In this document: positions 47,242 through 57,300 of the stretch, in pieces
How the letters are laid out: every line of letters begins with the position of its first letter
How positions within the stretch are numbered: position 1 is the first letter of the stretch
Origin: Streptomyces natalensis ATCC 27448
Lineage (GTDB): Bacteria > Actinomycetota > Actinomycetes > Streptomycetales > Streptomycetaceae
DNA length: 64,000 bases
Assembly: GCF_000935125.1 (NCBI RefSeq)
Contig: NZ_JRKI01000056.1
Span: forward strand, 148,562-212,561
Direction: 5' to 3'
The notes under the pieces: model-generated
Database searches by the model: none
What the model was told of the DNA's origin: nothing
Seen by the model: the letters and a program-made list of their open reading frames with translations, nothing else
Position numbers and translations under genes: made by a program

Positions 47242-47903
47242 CGCGCGGCTTCCCGGCCGGTTTCCTCGGCCCGCTGCTCGGCGCGCTCCCTGGCCAGTCC
47301 CGCCCGGCGCATGACGACGGCCTGGCGGACGTAGTCGAGTCCGGTGACGACGGTCAGTACGACGGCCACCGCCATCACCCACCAGCGGAAGGTGGCCAGC
47401 GGGCCGGTGAGCACCAGGACGTACATCCCGACCGCGGTGCCCTGGGCCAGCGTTTTGATCTTGCCGCCACGGCTGGCCGGAATCACCCCGTGCTTGATCA
47501 CCCAGAACCGCATCAGCGTGATGCCGAGCTCCCGGAAGAGGATCACGCCCGTCACCCACCAGGGCAGATCCCCCAGCACCGAGAGACAGATCAGCGCCGC
47601 ACCCATGATCGCCTTGTCCGCGATCGGGTCGGCGATCTTGCCGAAGTCGGTGACCAGGTTGTACGTCCGCGCCAGATGCCCGTCGAAGACATCGGTGATC
47701 ATGGCGACGGCGAAGGCCGCCCAGGCGAACACCCGCCAGACCGGATCCGCACCGCCGTCGTGCATCAGCAGCACGACGAAGGCCGGGACCAGCAGCAGCC
47801 GGAGCATCGTCAGGACGTTGGCGATGTTCCACAGCCCGGCCTGCCGGACGGCCGGCGCAGTGCACGTCCGCCCACCGGCGGCGGAAGCCGGGACTCCGCT
47901 CAT
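47238..47903 (-). CDS. pgsA: CDP-diacylglycerol-glycerol-3-phosphate phosphatidyltransferase
   Basis: The 221-residue integral membrane enzyme makes phosphatidylglycerophosphate. The CDP-alcohol phosphotransferase motif D-x3-DG-x2-AR-x8-G-x3-D-x3-D is seen in TDVFDGHLARTYNLVTDFG and the following ADPIADK. About five membrane segments are predicted. The ATG at 47903 overlaps the rimO stop (ATGA). The order rimO-pgsA-cinA-clgR is the conserved Streptomyces one. Confidence 0.92.
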   Translation of the reverse strand: MSGVPASAAGGRTCTAPAVRQAGLWNIANVLTMLRLLLVPAFVVLLMHDGGADPVWRVFAWAAFAVAMITDVFDGHLARTYNLVTDFGKIADPIADKAIMGAALICLSVLGDLPWWVTGVILFRELGITLMRFWVIKHGVIPASRGGKIKTLAQGTAVGMYVLVLTGPLATFRWWVMAVAVVLTVVTGLDYVRQAVVMRRAGLARERAEQRAEETGREAAR

Positions 47904-49423
47904 CTGCCCGCCTCCTCGGTACACCCTGTGCCGTCCACCGACAGCACCTCGGCCACGAGATCGACGCCCTCGCTCGCAACGACCTTTGCTTCGACCATAC
48001 GACCGGGAGTGAGGTCCGCGCCGTCCAGGCCGCCGGTGAGGATCGTGAGGCCGTCGGTCTCCGGCGCCTGGTGCGCGGCCCGCCCCACGACGCCGTCCTC
48101 CTCGTCGATCCGGTCCACCAGCACCCGCACCGTCTCGCCGACCCGCTCCTCCGCGCGCTGCGAGGTGAGCTCCTCGGCCAGCCAGGTCATCCGCGCCAGC
48201 CGCTCGGCGACCACCTCCGGATCGACCTTGTCGTCGTAGGAGGCGGCCTCGGTGCCGTCCTCGTCGGAGTAGCCGAAGACGCCGACGGCATCCAGGCGCG
48301 CCTCGGTGATGAAGCGCTCCAGCTCGGCCAGATCGCTCTCGGTCTCGCCCGGGAAGCCGACGATGAAGTTGGAGCGCGCGCCGGCCTGCGGCGCCTTGGC
48401 GCGGATCTGCTCCAGCAGGCCGAGGAAGCGGTCGGTGTCGCCGAAGCGCCGCATCGCGCGCAGCACCCCGGGCGCCGAGTGCTGGAAGGACAGGTCGAAG
48501 TAGGGCGCGACCTTGTCCGTGCCGGTCAGGACGTCGATCAGCCCCGGGCGCATCTCGGCGGGCTGGAGGTAGCTGACCCGGATCCGCTCGATGCCGTCGA
48601 CGGCCGCCAGCTCCGGCAGCAGCGTCTCCAGCAGGCGGATGTCACCGAGGTCCTTGCCGTAGGAGGTGTTGTTCTCGGAGACCAGCATGATCTCCTTGAC
48701 GCCCTGCTCGGCCAGCCAGCGGGTCTCGCCGAGCACGTCGGAGGGCCGACGGGAGACGAAGGAGCCGCGGAAGGACGGGATGGCGCAGAACGAGCAGCGG
48801 CGGTCGCAGCCGGAGGCCAGCTTCACCGAGGCCACCGGGCTGCTGCCGAGTCTGCGGCGCAGCGGCGCCCGTGGCCCGGAGGCGGGCGCGAGGCCCTCGG
48901 GGAGGTCCTCGGGGGCGCTGTCCTGGGGAGCTGCCTCCTGGGCGTGGCCGGGCAGCGCGACCCCCGCTCCCTGGCGCTCGGCCGGGCTGATCGGCAGCAG
49001 CTTGCGGCGGTCGCGCGGGGTGTGCGAGGCGTGGACGCCGCCGCTCAGGATGGTCTGGAGGCGGTCGGAGATATCGGCGTAGTCGTCGAAACCGAGCACG
49101 CCGTCGGCCTCCGGCAGGGCCTCGGCGAGCTCCTTGCCGTAGCGCTCGGCCATGCAGCCGACGGCGACGACGGCCTGGGTCCTGCCGCCCCGTCCGTCGG
49201 ACGACGCGGTCTTGAGATCGTTGGCTTCCAGCAGGGCGTCGACGGAGTCCTTCTTCGCGGCCTCGACGAATCCGCAGGTGTTGACGACGGCGACATCCGC
49301 GTCGGCGGCTTCCTCGACGAGCTCCCAGCCGTCCGCTGCCAAGCGGCCTGCGAGCTCCTCCGAGTCCACCTCGTTACGGGCGCAGCCAAGGGTGACAAGG
49401 GCGACGGTACGGCGTTCGGGCAT
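47900..49423 (-). CDS. rimO: Ribosomal protein S12 methylthiotransferase RimO
   Basis: RimO is a radical-SAM enzyme that methylthiolates an aspartate of ribosomal protein S12. In this 507-residue protein, Cys14, Cys50 and Cys90 hold the auxiliary cluster and CDRRCSFC (Cys206, Cys210, Cys213) the radical-SAM cluster. A TRAM domain is at the C-terminus. A Pro/Ala-rich insertion of about 65 residues (about 130-195) separates the two domains, longer than in E. coli RimO. It overlaps pgsA by four bases. Confidence 0.95.
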   Translation of the reverse strand: MPERRTVALVTLGCARNEVDSEELAGRLAADGWELVEEAADADVAVVNTCGFVEAAKKDSVDALLEANDLKTASSDGRGGRTQAVVAVGCMAERYGKELAEALPEADGVLGFDDYADISDRLQTILSGGVHASHTPRDRRKLLPISPAERQGAGVALPGHAQEAAPQDSAPEDLPEGLAPASGPRAPLRRRLGSSPVASVKLASGCDRRCSFCAIPSFRGSFVSRRPSDVLGETRWLAEQGVKEIMLVSENNTSYGKDLGDIRLLETLLPELAAVDGIERIRVSYLQPAEMRPGLIDVLTGTDKVAPYFDLSFQHSAPGVLRAMRRFGDTDRFLGLLEQIRAKAPQAGARSNFIVGFPGETESDLAELERFITEARLDAVGVFGYSDEDGTEAASYDDKVDPEVVAERLARMTWLAEELTSQRAEERVGETVRVLVDRIDEEDGVVGRAAHQAPETDGLTILTGGLDGADLTPGRMVEAKVVASEGVDLVAEVLSVDGTGCTEEAGR

Positions 49424-49526
49424 AGGGCTCAGCCTACTTCGTCCCGCCGACAGTCATGGCGCGCAGGTCTGTGCCACCGGTCCCGGACGCCCGGAACCGG
49501 CGGCGGAGGCGGCCTTGCGGCCCCGC

Positions 49527-50339
49527 TCAGCCCGCCTGGGGATCTCCTGGGGTGTAGCTCAGCCGCTCCACGGAACCCTCATCGCCGACGTGCTTGACCT
49601 CCTTGCCGTTGACGTACAGCTGTACGGCACCGGCATTCCCCAGGACGAGGTCGATGCGCTTGTCGTCCTGGAAGGTCTTGGACTCGCCCTTCTTGAGCAG
49701 GCCGTCCTCGAGGAGCTTGCCGCTGGCACCCTTGACCGAGACCCAGCTCTGGTCTTCCTGGGCGGTCACCTTGATCGTGACCTTGTCCTTGGGCAGTCCG
49801 GCGATCGCACTGTCGGACGGGGCGGGGGCCGGGGGCCGGACGGTGGGACGGGTGGTGTTCGGCGCCGGTGCGGGCTTCTTCTCGGCGTTGGTCGTACCGC
49901 CCGCCGAGACCTGCCCGTCGCCGCCCTGGGAACCGCCACTGAACAGCGTGAAACCGACGAATCCGACAACAGCGACGATCGCCGCGACCATCGCGGCGGT
50001 CCAGTTGGGGCGGCGCGGCTCGGGGCGGATCCGTTCGGCCTCGAAGAGCGGCGTGGTGACGGCCGGCTCGTCGCGGCCGCCGTGCTCGGCGTCGAACTGG
50101 ATGATCAGCGGTTCGGGATCGAGATCGACGGCGCGGGCGAACGTACGGATATGTCCCCGCGCATAGACGTCGCCGCCGCAGCGCGAGAAGTCGTCCTGTT
50201 CGATCGCCTGCACGATCGGGATGCGCACCCGTGTGGTCGCACTGACCTGTTCAACGGTCAGTCCTGCTCCGTTACGGGCCTGCTGGAGGGCTCGACCGAC
50301 GGAAGGCCGGTCGTCTTCGGGAGAGTTGCCGATGGACAC
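49527..50339 (-). CDS. RodZ-like helix-turn-helix membrane protein (DUF4115)
   Basis: From GTG 50339 (AAAGG at good spacing) the protein has 270 residues: a RodZ-type helix-turn-helix (about 10-80; GRALQQARNGAGLTVEQVSATTRVRIPIVQAIE), one membrane segment (about 118-138), a Pro/Thr-rich linker and an extracytoplasmic DUF4115 beta domain (about 190-260). RodZ proteins connect MreB to the cell-wall machinery; a transcriptional role is also possible. A putative -10 TAGACT lies at 50380-50385 on the minus strand. It is encoded directly downstream of ftsK. Confidence 0.85.
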   Translation of the reverse strand: MSIGNSPEDDRPSVGRALQQARNGAGLTVEQVSATTRVRIPIVQAIEQDDFSRCGGDVYARGHIRTFARAVDLDPEPLIIQFDAEHGGRDEPAVTTPLFEAERIRPEPRRPNWTAAMVAAIVAVVGFVGFTLFSGGSQGGDGQVSAGGTTNAEKKPAPAPNTTRPTVRPPAPAPSDSAIAGLPKDKVTIKVTAQEDQSWVSVKGASGKLLEDGLLKKGESKTFQDDKRIDLVLGNAGAVQLYVNGKEVKHVGDEGSVERLSYTPGDPQAG

Positions 50340-50561
50340 GGGGGCGCCTTTCGAGCGTGTAGCCACCTGCTGGAGGTTCAGTCTAGGGGTGGAGCGAAAG
50401 GGTCGGGCAAGCGGGAGAGCGGAGTTTGTACGCCATCGGAACGCCGTGCGGGGTGCCGCGGACGCCAGGATGGGCCATCATTCCCGCACCTCCCTCAACT
50501 TGACGTATCAGCAGGAGAAACGGTTGCTTTCTCTCACGTACGAGTGACCCGGACGGGTGTG

Positions 50562-53351
50562 CTACTGAGTAGCCTCCCCCCGGATGACCGAGAGCACTCC
50601 GTCCAATTCATCCGGCTTCACCATGACATCCCGTGCCTTGGATCCCTCGCTGGGCCCGACGATGCCGCGCGATTCCATCAGATCCATCAGCCGTCCGGCC
50701 TTGGCGAAGCCCACCCGCAGCTTGCGCTGGAGCATCGAGGTCGACCCGAACTGGGTGGAAACCACCAGCTCGGCGGCCTGGCACAGCAGATCCAGGTCGT
50801 CGCCGATGTCCTCGTCGATCTCCTTCTTCTGCTTGCCGCCCACCGTGACGTCGTCGCGGAAGACCGGCGCCATCTGGTCCTTGCAGTGCTGCACGACGGC
50901 CGCGACCTCGGCCTCGGTGACGAAGGCGCCCTGCATCCGGACCGGCTTGTTCGCACCCATCGGCAGGAACAGCCCGTCGCCCTTGCCGATCAGCTTCTCG
51001 GCACCCGGCTGGTCGAGGATGACCCGGCTGTCGGCGAGCGAGGAGGTGGCGAAGGCGAGGCGGGAGGGCACATTGGCCTTGATCAGGCCAGTCACCACAT
51101 CGACGGACGGGCGCTGGGTGGCCAGCACCAGATGGATTCCGGCCGCGCGGGCGAGCTGGGTGATGCGGACGATCGAGTCCTCCACATCGCGCGGCGCCAC
51201 CATCATCAGGTCCGCCAGCTCGTCGACGATCACCAGCAGATACGGGTACGGCGCCAGCTCCCGCTCGCTGCCCTCGGGCGCGCTGACCCGGCCCTCGCGC
51301 ACCGCCTCGTTGAAGTCGTCGATGTGCCGGAAGCCGTACGCCGCGAGGTCGTCGTAGCGCAGGTCCATCTCGCGCACCACCCACTGGAGCGCCTCGGCGG
51401 CCCGCTTGGGGTTGGTGATGATCGGCGTGATCAGGTGCGGAATGCCCTCGTAGGCGGTCAGCTCGACGCGCTTGGGGTCCACCAGCACCATCCGGACGTC
51501 CTCCGGGGTGGCGCGCAGCATGACCGAGGTGATCAGGCAGTTGATGCACGACGACTTGCCCGAGCCGGTGGCGCCCGCCACCAGGACGTGCGGCATCTTC
51601 GTCATGTTCGCCATGACATAGCCGCCCTCGACGTCCTTGCCGAGCGCCACCAGCATCGGGTGCTCGTCGCCGGCGGCGTCGGCCAGCCGCAGCACATCGC
51701 CGAGGTTGACCATCTCGCGGTCGGTGTTGGGGATCTCGATACCGACCGCGGACTTGCCCGGGATGGGGCTGATGATGCGGACATCGGGGCTGGCCACCGC
51801 GTAGGCGATGTTCTTGGCCAGCGCGGTGATCTTCTCGACCTTGACCGCCGGGCCCAGCTCGACCTCGTAGCGGGTGACCGTCGGGCCGCGGGTGAAGCCG
51901 GTGACCGCCGCGTCGACCTTGAACTCCTGGAAGACATTGGTCAGCGAGGCCACTATCGCGTCGTTGGCGGCGCTGCGGGTCTTGCCGGGGCCGCCGCGCG
52001 AGAGCAGGTCCAGGGACGGCAGGGCGTAGGTGATGTCACCGGACAGCTGGAGCTGCTCGGCGCGCGGCGGCAGCTCGCCGGCCGGCTCCGGCGCGGGTTT
52101 GGTGAAGTCCGGTACGGAGGAGGCGGACGGGTCGGACGGGGCTGCCGCGGCAGGGGGTGCGGCCTCGCGGGCCGGCGGCACCGAGCCGCTCTGCCCCGCG
52201 GTGTCCTCCCGCTCCCGCTGTTCCCCGGAGATCGAGCTGCTGAGCCCGGCGACCAGCGGCGAGGGGTGGACGCCGTGGAGCACCGCGCCGTCCAGCGCGG
52301 CGGCGGCCGCAGCGGCCACGTCCACCGCGTCCATCGGCCGGTCCGGGTCGGACGCCGCACCGGCCCGGCGGGGGCGGCGCCGCTTGGCCAGCGCCTCTTC
52401 CTCGTAGTCGTCCGGCTCCCCGGCGGCGCCGCGGCGCGCCGGGCGGGCCGGCTGCTCGCGCCACTCCTCGGCGTACTCCTCGACGGCCTCGGGCTCCGCC
52501 GGGTGCAGCACGCCCAGCCGCAGGCCGACCGCCCGCAGCCGCTGCGGAATGGCGTTGACCGGGGTCGCGGTGACCACCAGCAGCCCGAAGACGGTCAGCA
52601 GCACCAGCAGCGCCACCGCCAGGGTCTGCCCCACGGTGAAGATCAGCGGCTTGGACGCGGCCCAGCCGACATAGCCGCCGGCGTCCTGTATCGCCGCGAA
52701 GCCGTCGCCCCGCCCCGGCGAACCGCAGGCCATCGCGACCTGTCCGAGGACGCCGACGACCAGCGCGGACAGTCCGATGACGATCCGGCCGTTGGCCTCG
52801 GGCTGCTCGGGATGGCGCATCAGCCGTATGGCGATCACGCCGAGCAGTATCGGCACGACCAGGTCCATACGGCCGAAGGCGCCGGTGATCAGCAGCTCGA
52901 CGAGATCGCCGACCGGGCCGCTCAGACTGGACCAGGTGCCGGCCGCGATCACCAGCGCCAGGCCGAGCAGCAGCAGCCCCAAGCCGTCCTTGCGGTGCGC
53001 CGGGTCGAGGTTCTTCGCGCCCCGGCCGAAATGGCGGAAGACCGCGCCGATGCCGTGCGCCGCCCCGAGCCAGCAGGCCCGCGCGAGGCGGTAGACACCG
53101 CCGGTGGGCGACGGGGCCGGCCTGGCCGCGGCGGCCTTCTTGGCGGGTGCCTTCTTCGCCGGTGCCTTCTTCGCGGCCGCGGCCTTCTTCACCGGCGGCT
53201 TCCCGGCGGACGCCCTCTTCCCGGAGGACGGCTGCTTCGCGGCGGTCTTCTTCACGGCGGGCTTCCTCGCGGCGCCCGAGGACTGTCCGGCGCGCTGCCT
53301 GGAGGATCCCGCCTTGCTCTGGATTCCCTTGCCGGACGTACGTGAGGCCAT
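50562..53351 (-). CDS. ftsK: DNA translocase FtsK
   Basis: The 929-residue FtsK moves chromosomal DNA at septa during sporulation. The first 85 residues are Lys/Ala/Pro-rich with histone-H1-like AKKAPAKKAPAKK repeats. About four membrane segments (about 115-270) and a disordered acidic/Pro linker follow. The motor has Walker A GATGSGKSS (about residue 590) and Walker B VIVDELADLMM, and the gamma winged helix lies at the C-terminus (about 850-915; TSMLQRKLRVGFAKAGRLMDLMESRGIVGP). A promoter lies right at the start codon, so the message may be leaderless. Confidence 0.95.
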   Translation of the reverse strand: MASRTSGKGIQSKAGSSRQRAGQSSGAARKPAVKKTAAKQPSSGKRASAGKPPVKKAAAAKKAPAKKAPAKKAAAARPAPSPTGGVYRLARACWLGAAHGIGAVFRHFGRGAKNLDPAHRKDGLGLLLLGLALVIAAGTWSSLSGPVGDLVELLITGAFGRMDLVVPILLGVIAIRLMRHPEQPEANGRIVIGLSALVVGVLGQVAMACGSPGRGDGFAAIQDAGGYVGWAASKPLIFTVGQTLAVALLVLLTVFGLLVVTATPVNAIPQRLRAVGLRLGVLHPAEPEAVEEYAEEWREQPARPARRGAAGEPDDYEEEALAKRRRPRRAGAASDPDRPMDAVDVAAAAAAALDGAVLHGVHPSPLVAGLSSSISGEQREREDTAGQSGSVPPAREAAPPAAAAPSDPSASSVPDFTKPAPEPAGELPPRAEQLQLSGDITYALPSLDLLSRGGPGKTRSAANDAIVASLTNVFQEFKVDAAVTGFTRGPTVTRYEVELGPAVKVEKITALAKNIAYAVASPDVRIISPIPGKSAVGIEIPNTDREMVNLGDVLRLADAAGDEHPMLVALGKDVEGGYVMANMTKMPHVLVAGATGSGKSSCINCLITSVMLRATPEDVRMVLVDPKRVELTAYEGIPHLITPIITNPKRAAEALQWVVREMDLRYDDLAAYGFRHIDDFNEAVREGRVSAPEGSERELAPYPYLLVIVDELADLMMVAPRDVEDSIVRITQLARAAGIHLVLATQRPSVDVVTGLIKANVPSRLAFATSSLADSRVILDQPGAEKLIGKGDGLFLPMGANKPVRMQGAFVTEAEVAAVVQHCKDQMAPVFRDDVTVGGKQKKEIDEDIGDDLDLLCQAAELVVSTQFGSTSMLQRKLRVGFAKAGRLMDLMESRGIVGPSEGSKARDVMVKPDELDGVLSVIRGEATQ

Positions 53352-53358
53352 GGCGACG

Positions 53359-53386
53359 AGATTACAGGCGTCGGCAAGCGTGTCAC
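53359..53386 (-). promoter_or_regulatory. ftsK promoter, probably leaderless
   Basis: On the minus strand GTGACA (53381-53386) and TAATCT (53359-53364) are 16 bases apart, a good vegetative-type promoter. The -10 ends seven bases before the ATG at 53351, which places the expected transcription start on or next to the start codon; no ribosome site is present. Confidence 0.6.
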
Positions 53387-53464
53387 GAGCGCACGCCGCT
53401 TCACCCATTCGTGTCGCACGTCCGCCTCATGAGAGGCCGTCAGCCGCCCCCTGCCGGGCGCCGG

Positions 53465-54121
53465 TCAGCCCGATGCGCCGCCCGACCCCGGCTCCAGTGC
53501 GTCCAGCGCCCGGCGCAGGCCGCTCAGTTTGCGCTCCAGATGGGCGGCCGTGGCGACCGCTGCCGCTTCCGCCGTCTCGTCCAGCTGCTTGGACAGCGCC
53601 TCGGCCTGCTCCTCGACCGCGGCCAGCCGCGCGGACAGCTCGGCCAGCAGCCCGGCCGACTCCTTCGCCTCCGAGCTCGGCCGCCCGCCCTCCAGCTGGA
53701 GCCTCAGCAGCGAGGCCTGCTCGCGCAGTTGGCAGTTCTTCATGTACAGCTCGACGAACACCGAGACCTTCGCGCGCAGCACCCACGGATCGAACGGCTT
53801 GGAGATGTAGTCGACCGCGCCGGCCGCATAGCCGCGGAAGGTGTGGTGCGGGCCGTGGTTGATGGCCGTCAGGAAGATGATCGGGATGTCACGGGTGCGC
53901 TCGCGCCGTTTGATGTGCGCGGCGGTCTCGAAGCCGTCCATTCCCGGCATCTGCACATCGAGCAGAATCACCGCGAAGTCGTCGGTGAGCAGTGCTTTGA
54001 GCGCTTCCTCCCCGGACGATGCCCGTACCAGCGTCTGATCGAGCGCAGAGAGGATCGCCTCCAGCGCCAGCAGATTCTCCGGCCGGTCATCGACCAGGAG
54101 GATCTTGGCCTTCTGCACCAT
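53465..54121 (-). CDS. osaB: Response regulator OsaB (osmotic adaptation)
   Basis: The 218-residue regulator has an N-terminal receiver (acidic pair in LLVDDRPEN, phosphoacceptor Asp55 in VILLDVQMPGMDG, Lys in DYISKPFDP) and no DNA-binding domain. The second half (about 130-215) is a predicted coiled coil. This domain pattern and its place between ftsK and the giant hybrid kinase match OsaB of S. coelicolor (SCO5749). GAGGAGG seven bases before ATG 54121 supports the start, although the frame extends upstream to an ATG at 54205. The output is probably protein-protein interaction rather than transcription. Confidence 0.9.
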   Translation of the reverse strand: MVQKAKILLVDDRPENLLALEAILSALDQTLVRASSGEEALKALLTDDFAVILLDVQMPGMDGFETAAHIKRRERTRDIPIIFLTAINHGPHHTFRGYAAGAVDYISKPFDPWVLRAKVSVFVELYMKNCQLREQASLLRLQLEGGRPSSEAKESAGLLAELSARLAAVEEQAEALSKQLDETAEAAAVATAAHLERKLSGLRRALDALEPGSGGASG

Positions 54122-54376
54122 GGCCCGTCCTCCTCGCCCCGGCATGGAACCGGACGCCGCCCCAGGGGACGACTCCGTCACGTCGCCCGTTCTTGTGCCG
54201 GTCATGGTAGCTGCACCCCGCCTATCGCCACACCCTGTCACCGCGATGTCACTGTGCACGTAGCGGAAACGCAGCGAGAGACGAGAAGGTTCCCCGAATA
54301 CCGTGCGTCCACACGTCCGCGGCAACAGTGAGTCAGCACGCGATGATCCTCTTTCGGCTCCATACTGGACGCACCC

Positions 54377-57300
54377 TCACCTCGCGCGCATCCATTGCTC
54401 CATGACCGACAACAGATGATCGGTATCCACCGGCTTGGTCACGTAGTCGGAGGCCCCCGAGTCGATGCTCTTCTCCCGGTCGCCCTTCATCGCCTTCGCG
54501 GTGAGCGCGATGATGGGCAGCCCCGCGAACTGCGGCATCCGGCGGATCGCCGCGGTCGTGGCATAACCGTCCATCTCCGGCATCATGATGTCCATCAGCA
54601 CCAGCACGATATCGTCGTGCTGCTCCAGCACCTCGATGCCCTCCCGGCCGTTCTCGGCGTACAGCACCGACAGGCCGTGCTGCTCCAGGACACTGGTGAG
54701 TGCGAAGACGTTACGGATGTCGTCGTCGACGATCAAGACCTTTTCGCCGTGGAAACCGCCACCGAAGGCCGGCTCCACCAGATCCTGGCCGTTGCCGAGC
54801 CAGGGCTCCTCCGCCTGCTGCTGTGTGGTCGGCTCCGAGGGCTGGCGCAGCGTCTGCGGCGGCGGGGCGGACGCGGGCTGGCCGCCCGGCAGCGCGAAGC
54901 GCCGTGCGCCGGCCGAAAGCCCGCGCCGGCGACGCCGGTTGAGACTGGAGGAGACCTCCTCCTCCCGCAACGTCTCGTACTCCAGCTGCCGCCCGACCTC
55001 CACCTCGCGCGCCTCCGCGTCCATCGCCAGCCCGCCGGCCACCAGCTGCGGATAGCCCTGCGGCGGCAGCCCGCCGGGGTTGTGCGGCAGATAGAGGGTG
55101 AAGGTGGAGCCGCGGCCCGGCTCGCTCTGGGCGTGGATCTCGCCGCCCAGCAGCCGGGCGATCTCCCGGCTGATGGACAGGCCCAGGCCCGTACCGCCGT
55201 ACTTCCGGCTGGTCGTGCCGTCCGCCTGTTTGAACGCCTCGAAGATGACCCGCATCTTGCTGGACGCGATGCCGATACCGGTGTCGGTCACCGAGAAGGC
55301 GATCATGTCGGCGTCCGGATCGCGCAGCGAACCGTGTTCCAGCAACTGCTCGCGGATGGCCACCGGAACGTCCGCACCGGCCGGCCGGATCACCAGCTCC
55401 ACGGCACCGGAGTCGGTGAACTTCACCGCGTTGGACAGCAGATTGCGCAGCACCTGGAGGAGGCGCTGCTCGTCGGTGTGCAGCGTGGCCGGCAGCTCCG
55501 GTGAGACCCGTACGGAGAAGTCCAGTCCCTTCTCCGCGGTCAGCGGGCGGAACGTGGCCTCGACGTAGTCGACGAGCTGGACCAGCGCGATCCGCGTCGG
55601 GCTGACGTCCATCTTGCCCGCCTCGACCTTCGACAGATCCAGGATGTCGTTGATCAGCTGGAGCAGGTCGGAACCGGCGCCGTGGATCGTTTCGGCGAAT
55701 TCGACCTGCTTCGGGGAGAGATTCCCCTCGGCGTTGTCGGCCAGCAACTTGGCCAGAATCAGCAGGGAGTTCAGCGGCGTGCGCAGCTCGTGCGACATGT
55801 TCGCCAGGAACTCCGACTTGTAGCGCATGGAGACCGCGAGCTGCTCGGCGCGCTCCTCCAGGACCTGCCGCGCCTCCTCGATCTCGGTGTTCTTCACCTC
55901 GATGTCGCGGTTCTGCGCGCGCAGCTGCTCGGCCTTCTCCTCCAGCTCCGAGTTGGACAGCTCCAGCGCCTTCTGCCGGCTCTCCAGCTCGCCCGACCGC
56001 TCCTTGAGCTGCTCGGTCAGCTCCTGCGACTGCTTGAGCAGCACCTCGGTCTTGGTGTTGACCGAGATGGTGTTGACGCTGGTGGCGATCATCTCGGCGA
56101 TCTGGCTGAGGAAGTCCTTCTGGATCTGGGTGAACGGCTGGAAGGACGCCAGCTCGATCACCCCGAGCACCTTGTCCTCGAAGAGCACCGGCAGCACGAT
56201 CACATTCGCCGGCGGCGCCTCCCCCAGCCCCGAGGCGATCTTGAGATATCCGGAGGGGACGTTCTCCACCAGGATGGTGCGTCCCTCCTCCGCGGCCGTG
56301 CCGATCAGCGTCTCTCCCGGCTTGAACGTCGTCGGCATCCCGCCCATGGAGTAGCCGTACGAGCCCATCAGCCGCAGCTCGTACGCGCCCGGTTCACCGC
56401 CGTCCGCGCCGATCTCCCGGCTGTCCGGCTGCGCCGCGAGGAAGAACGCGCCGTGCTGCGCGGAGACCGCGGGCGACAGCTCGCTCATGATGAGCGTGGC
56501 GACGTCCTTGAGGTCGCGGCGGCCCTGCATCAGACCGGAGATCCGGGCCAGGTTGCCCTTGAGCCAGTCCTGTTCCTCGTTGGCGAGGGTGGTCTCGCGC
56601 AGCGTGGAGATCATGGTGTTGACGTTGTCCTGGAGCTCCAGGATCTCGCCGGCCGCGTCCACATCGATACGGACGTTGTGATCGCCCAGGGTCACCGCCG
56701 CGGCGACGGCGGCGATCGCCCGGACCTGGCGGGTCAGGTTGCCCGCCATCTCGTTCACCGACTCGGTCAGGTCCTTCCAGGTGCCGGCCACGCCGCGCAC
56801 CTGCGCCTGACCGCCCAGCTGGCCCTCCGTACCCACCTCTCGGGCCACCCGCGTGACCTGCTCCGCGAACGACGACAGCTGGTCGACCATGGTGTTGATG
56901 GTGGTCTTCAGCGCCAGGATCTCACCCCGCGCGTCCACGTCGATCTTCTTGGTCAGATCGCCCTTGGCGACGGCGGTGGTGACCATGGCGATGTTGCGGA
57001 CCTGGCCGGTGAGGTTGTTGGCCATCGAGTTCACGGACTCGGTCAGGTCCTTCCACGTACCGGCGACACCGGGGACGCGGGCCTGGCCGCCCAGGATGCC
57101 GTCGGTGCCCACCTCACGGGCCACCCGGGTGACCTCGTCGGCGAACGACGACAGCGTGGTGACCATCGTGTTGACCGTGTCGGCCAGCTGCGCGACCTCG
57201 CCGCGCGCCTCGACCGTGACCTTCTTCGTCAGATCTCCGTTGGCCACCGCCGCCGAGACCTGGGAGATGTTGCGCACCTGGATGGTCAGGTTGTTGGCCA

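Noticed and set aside
54122..54205. Longer OsaB with 28 extra residues from ATG 54205
   Set aside because: The receiver domain begins at MVQKAKILLVDD and a strong GAGGAGG precedes ATG 54121; the extension is low-complexity.
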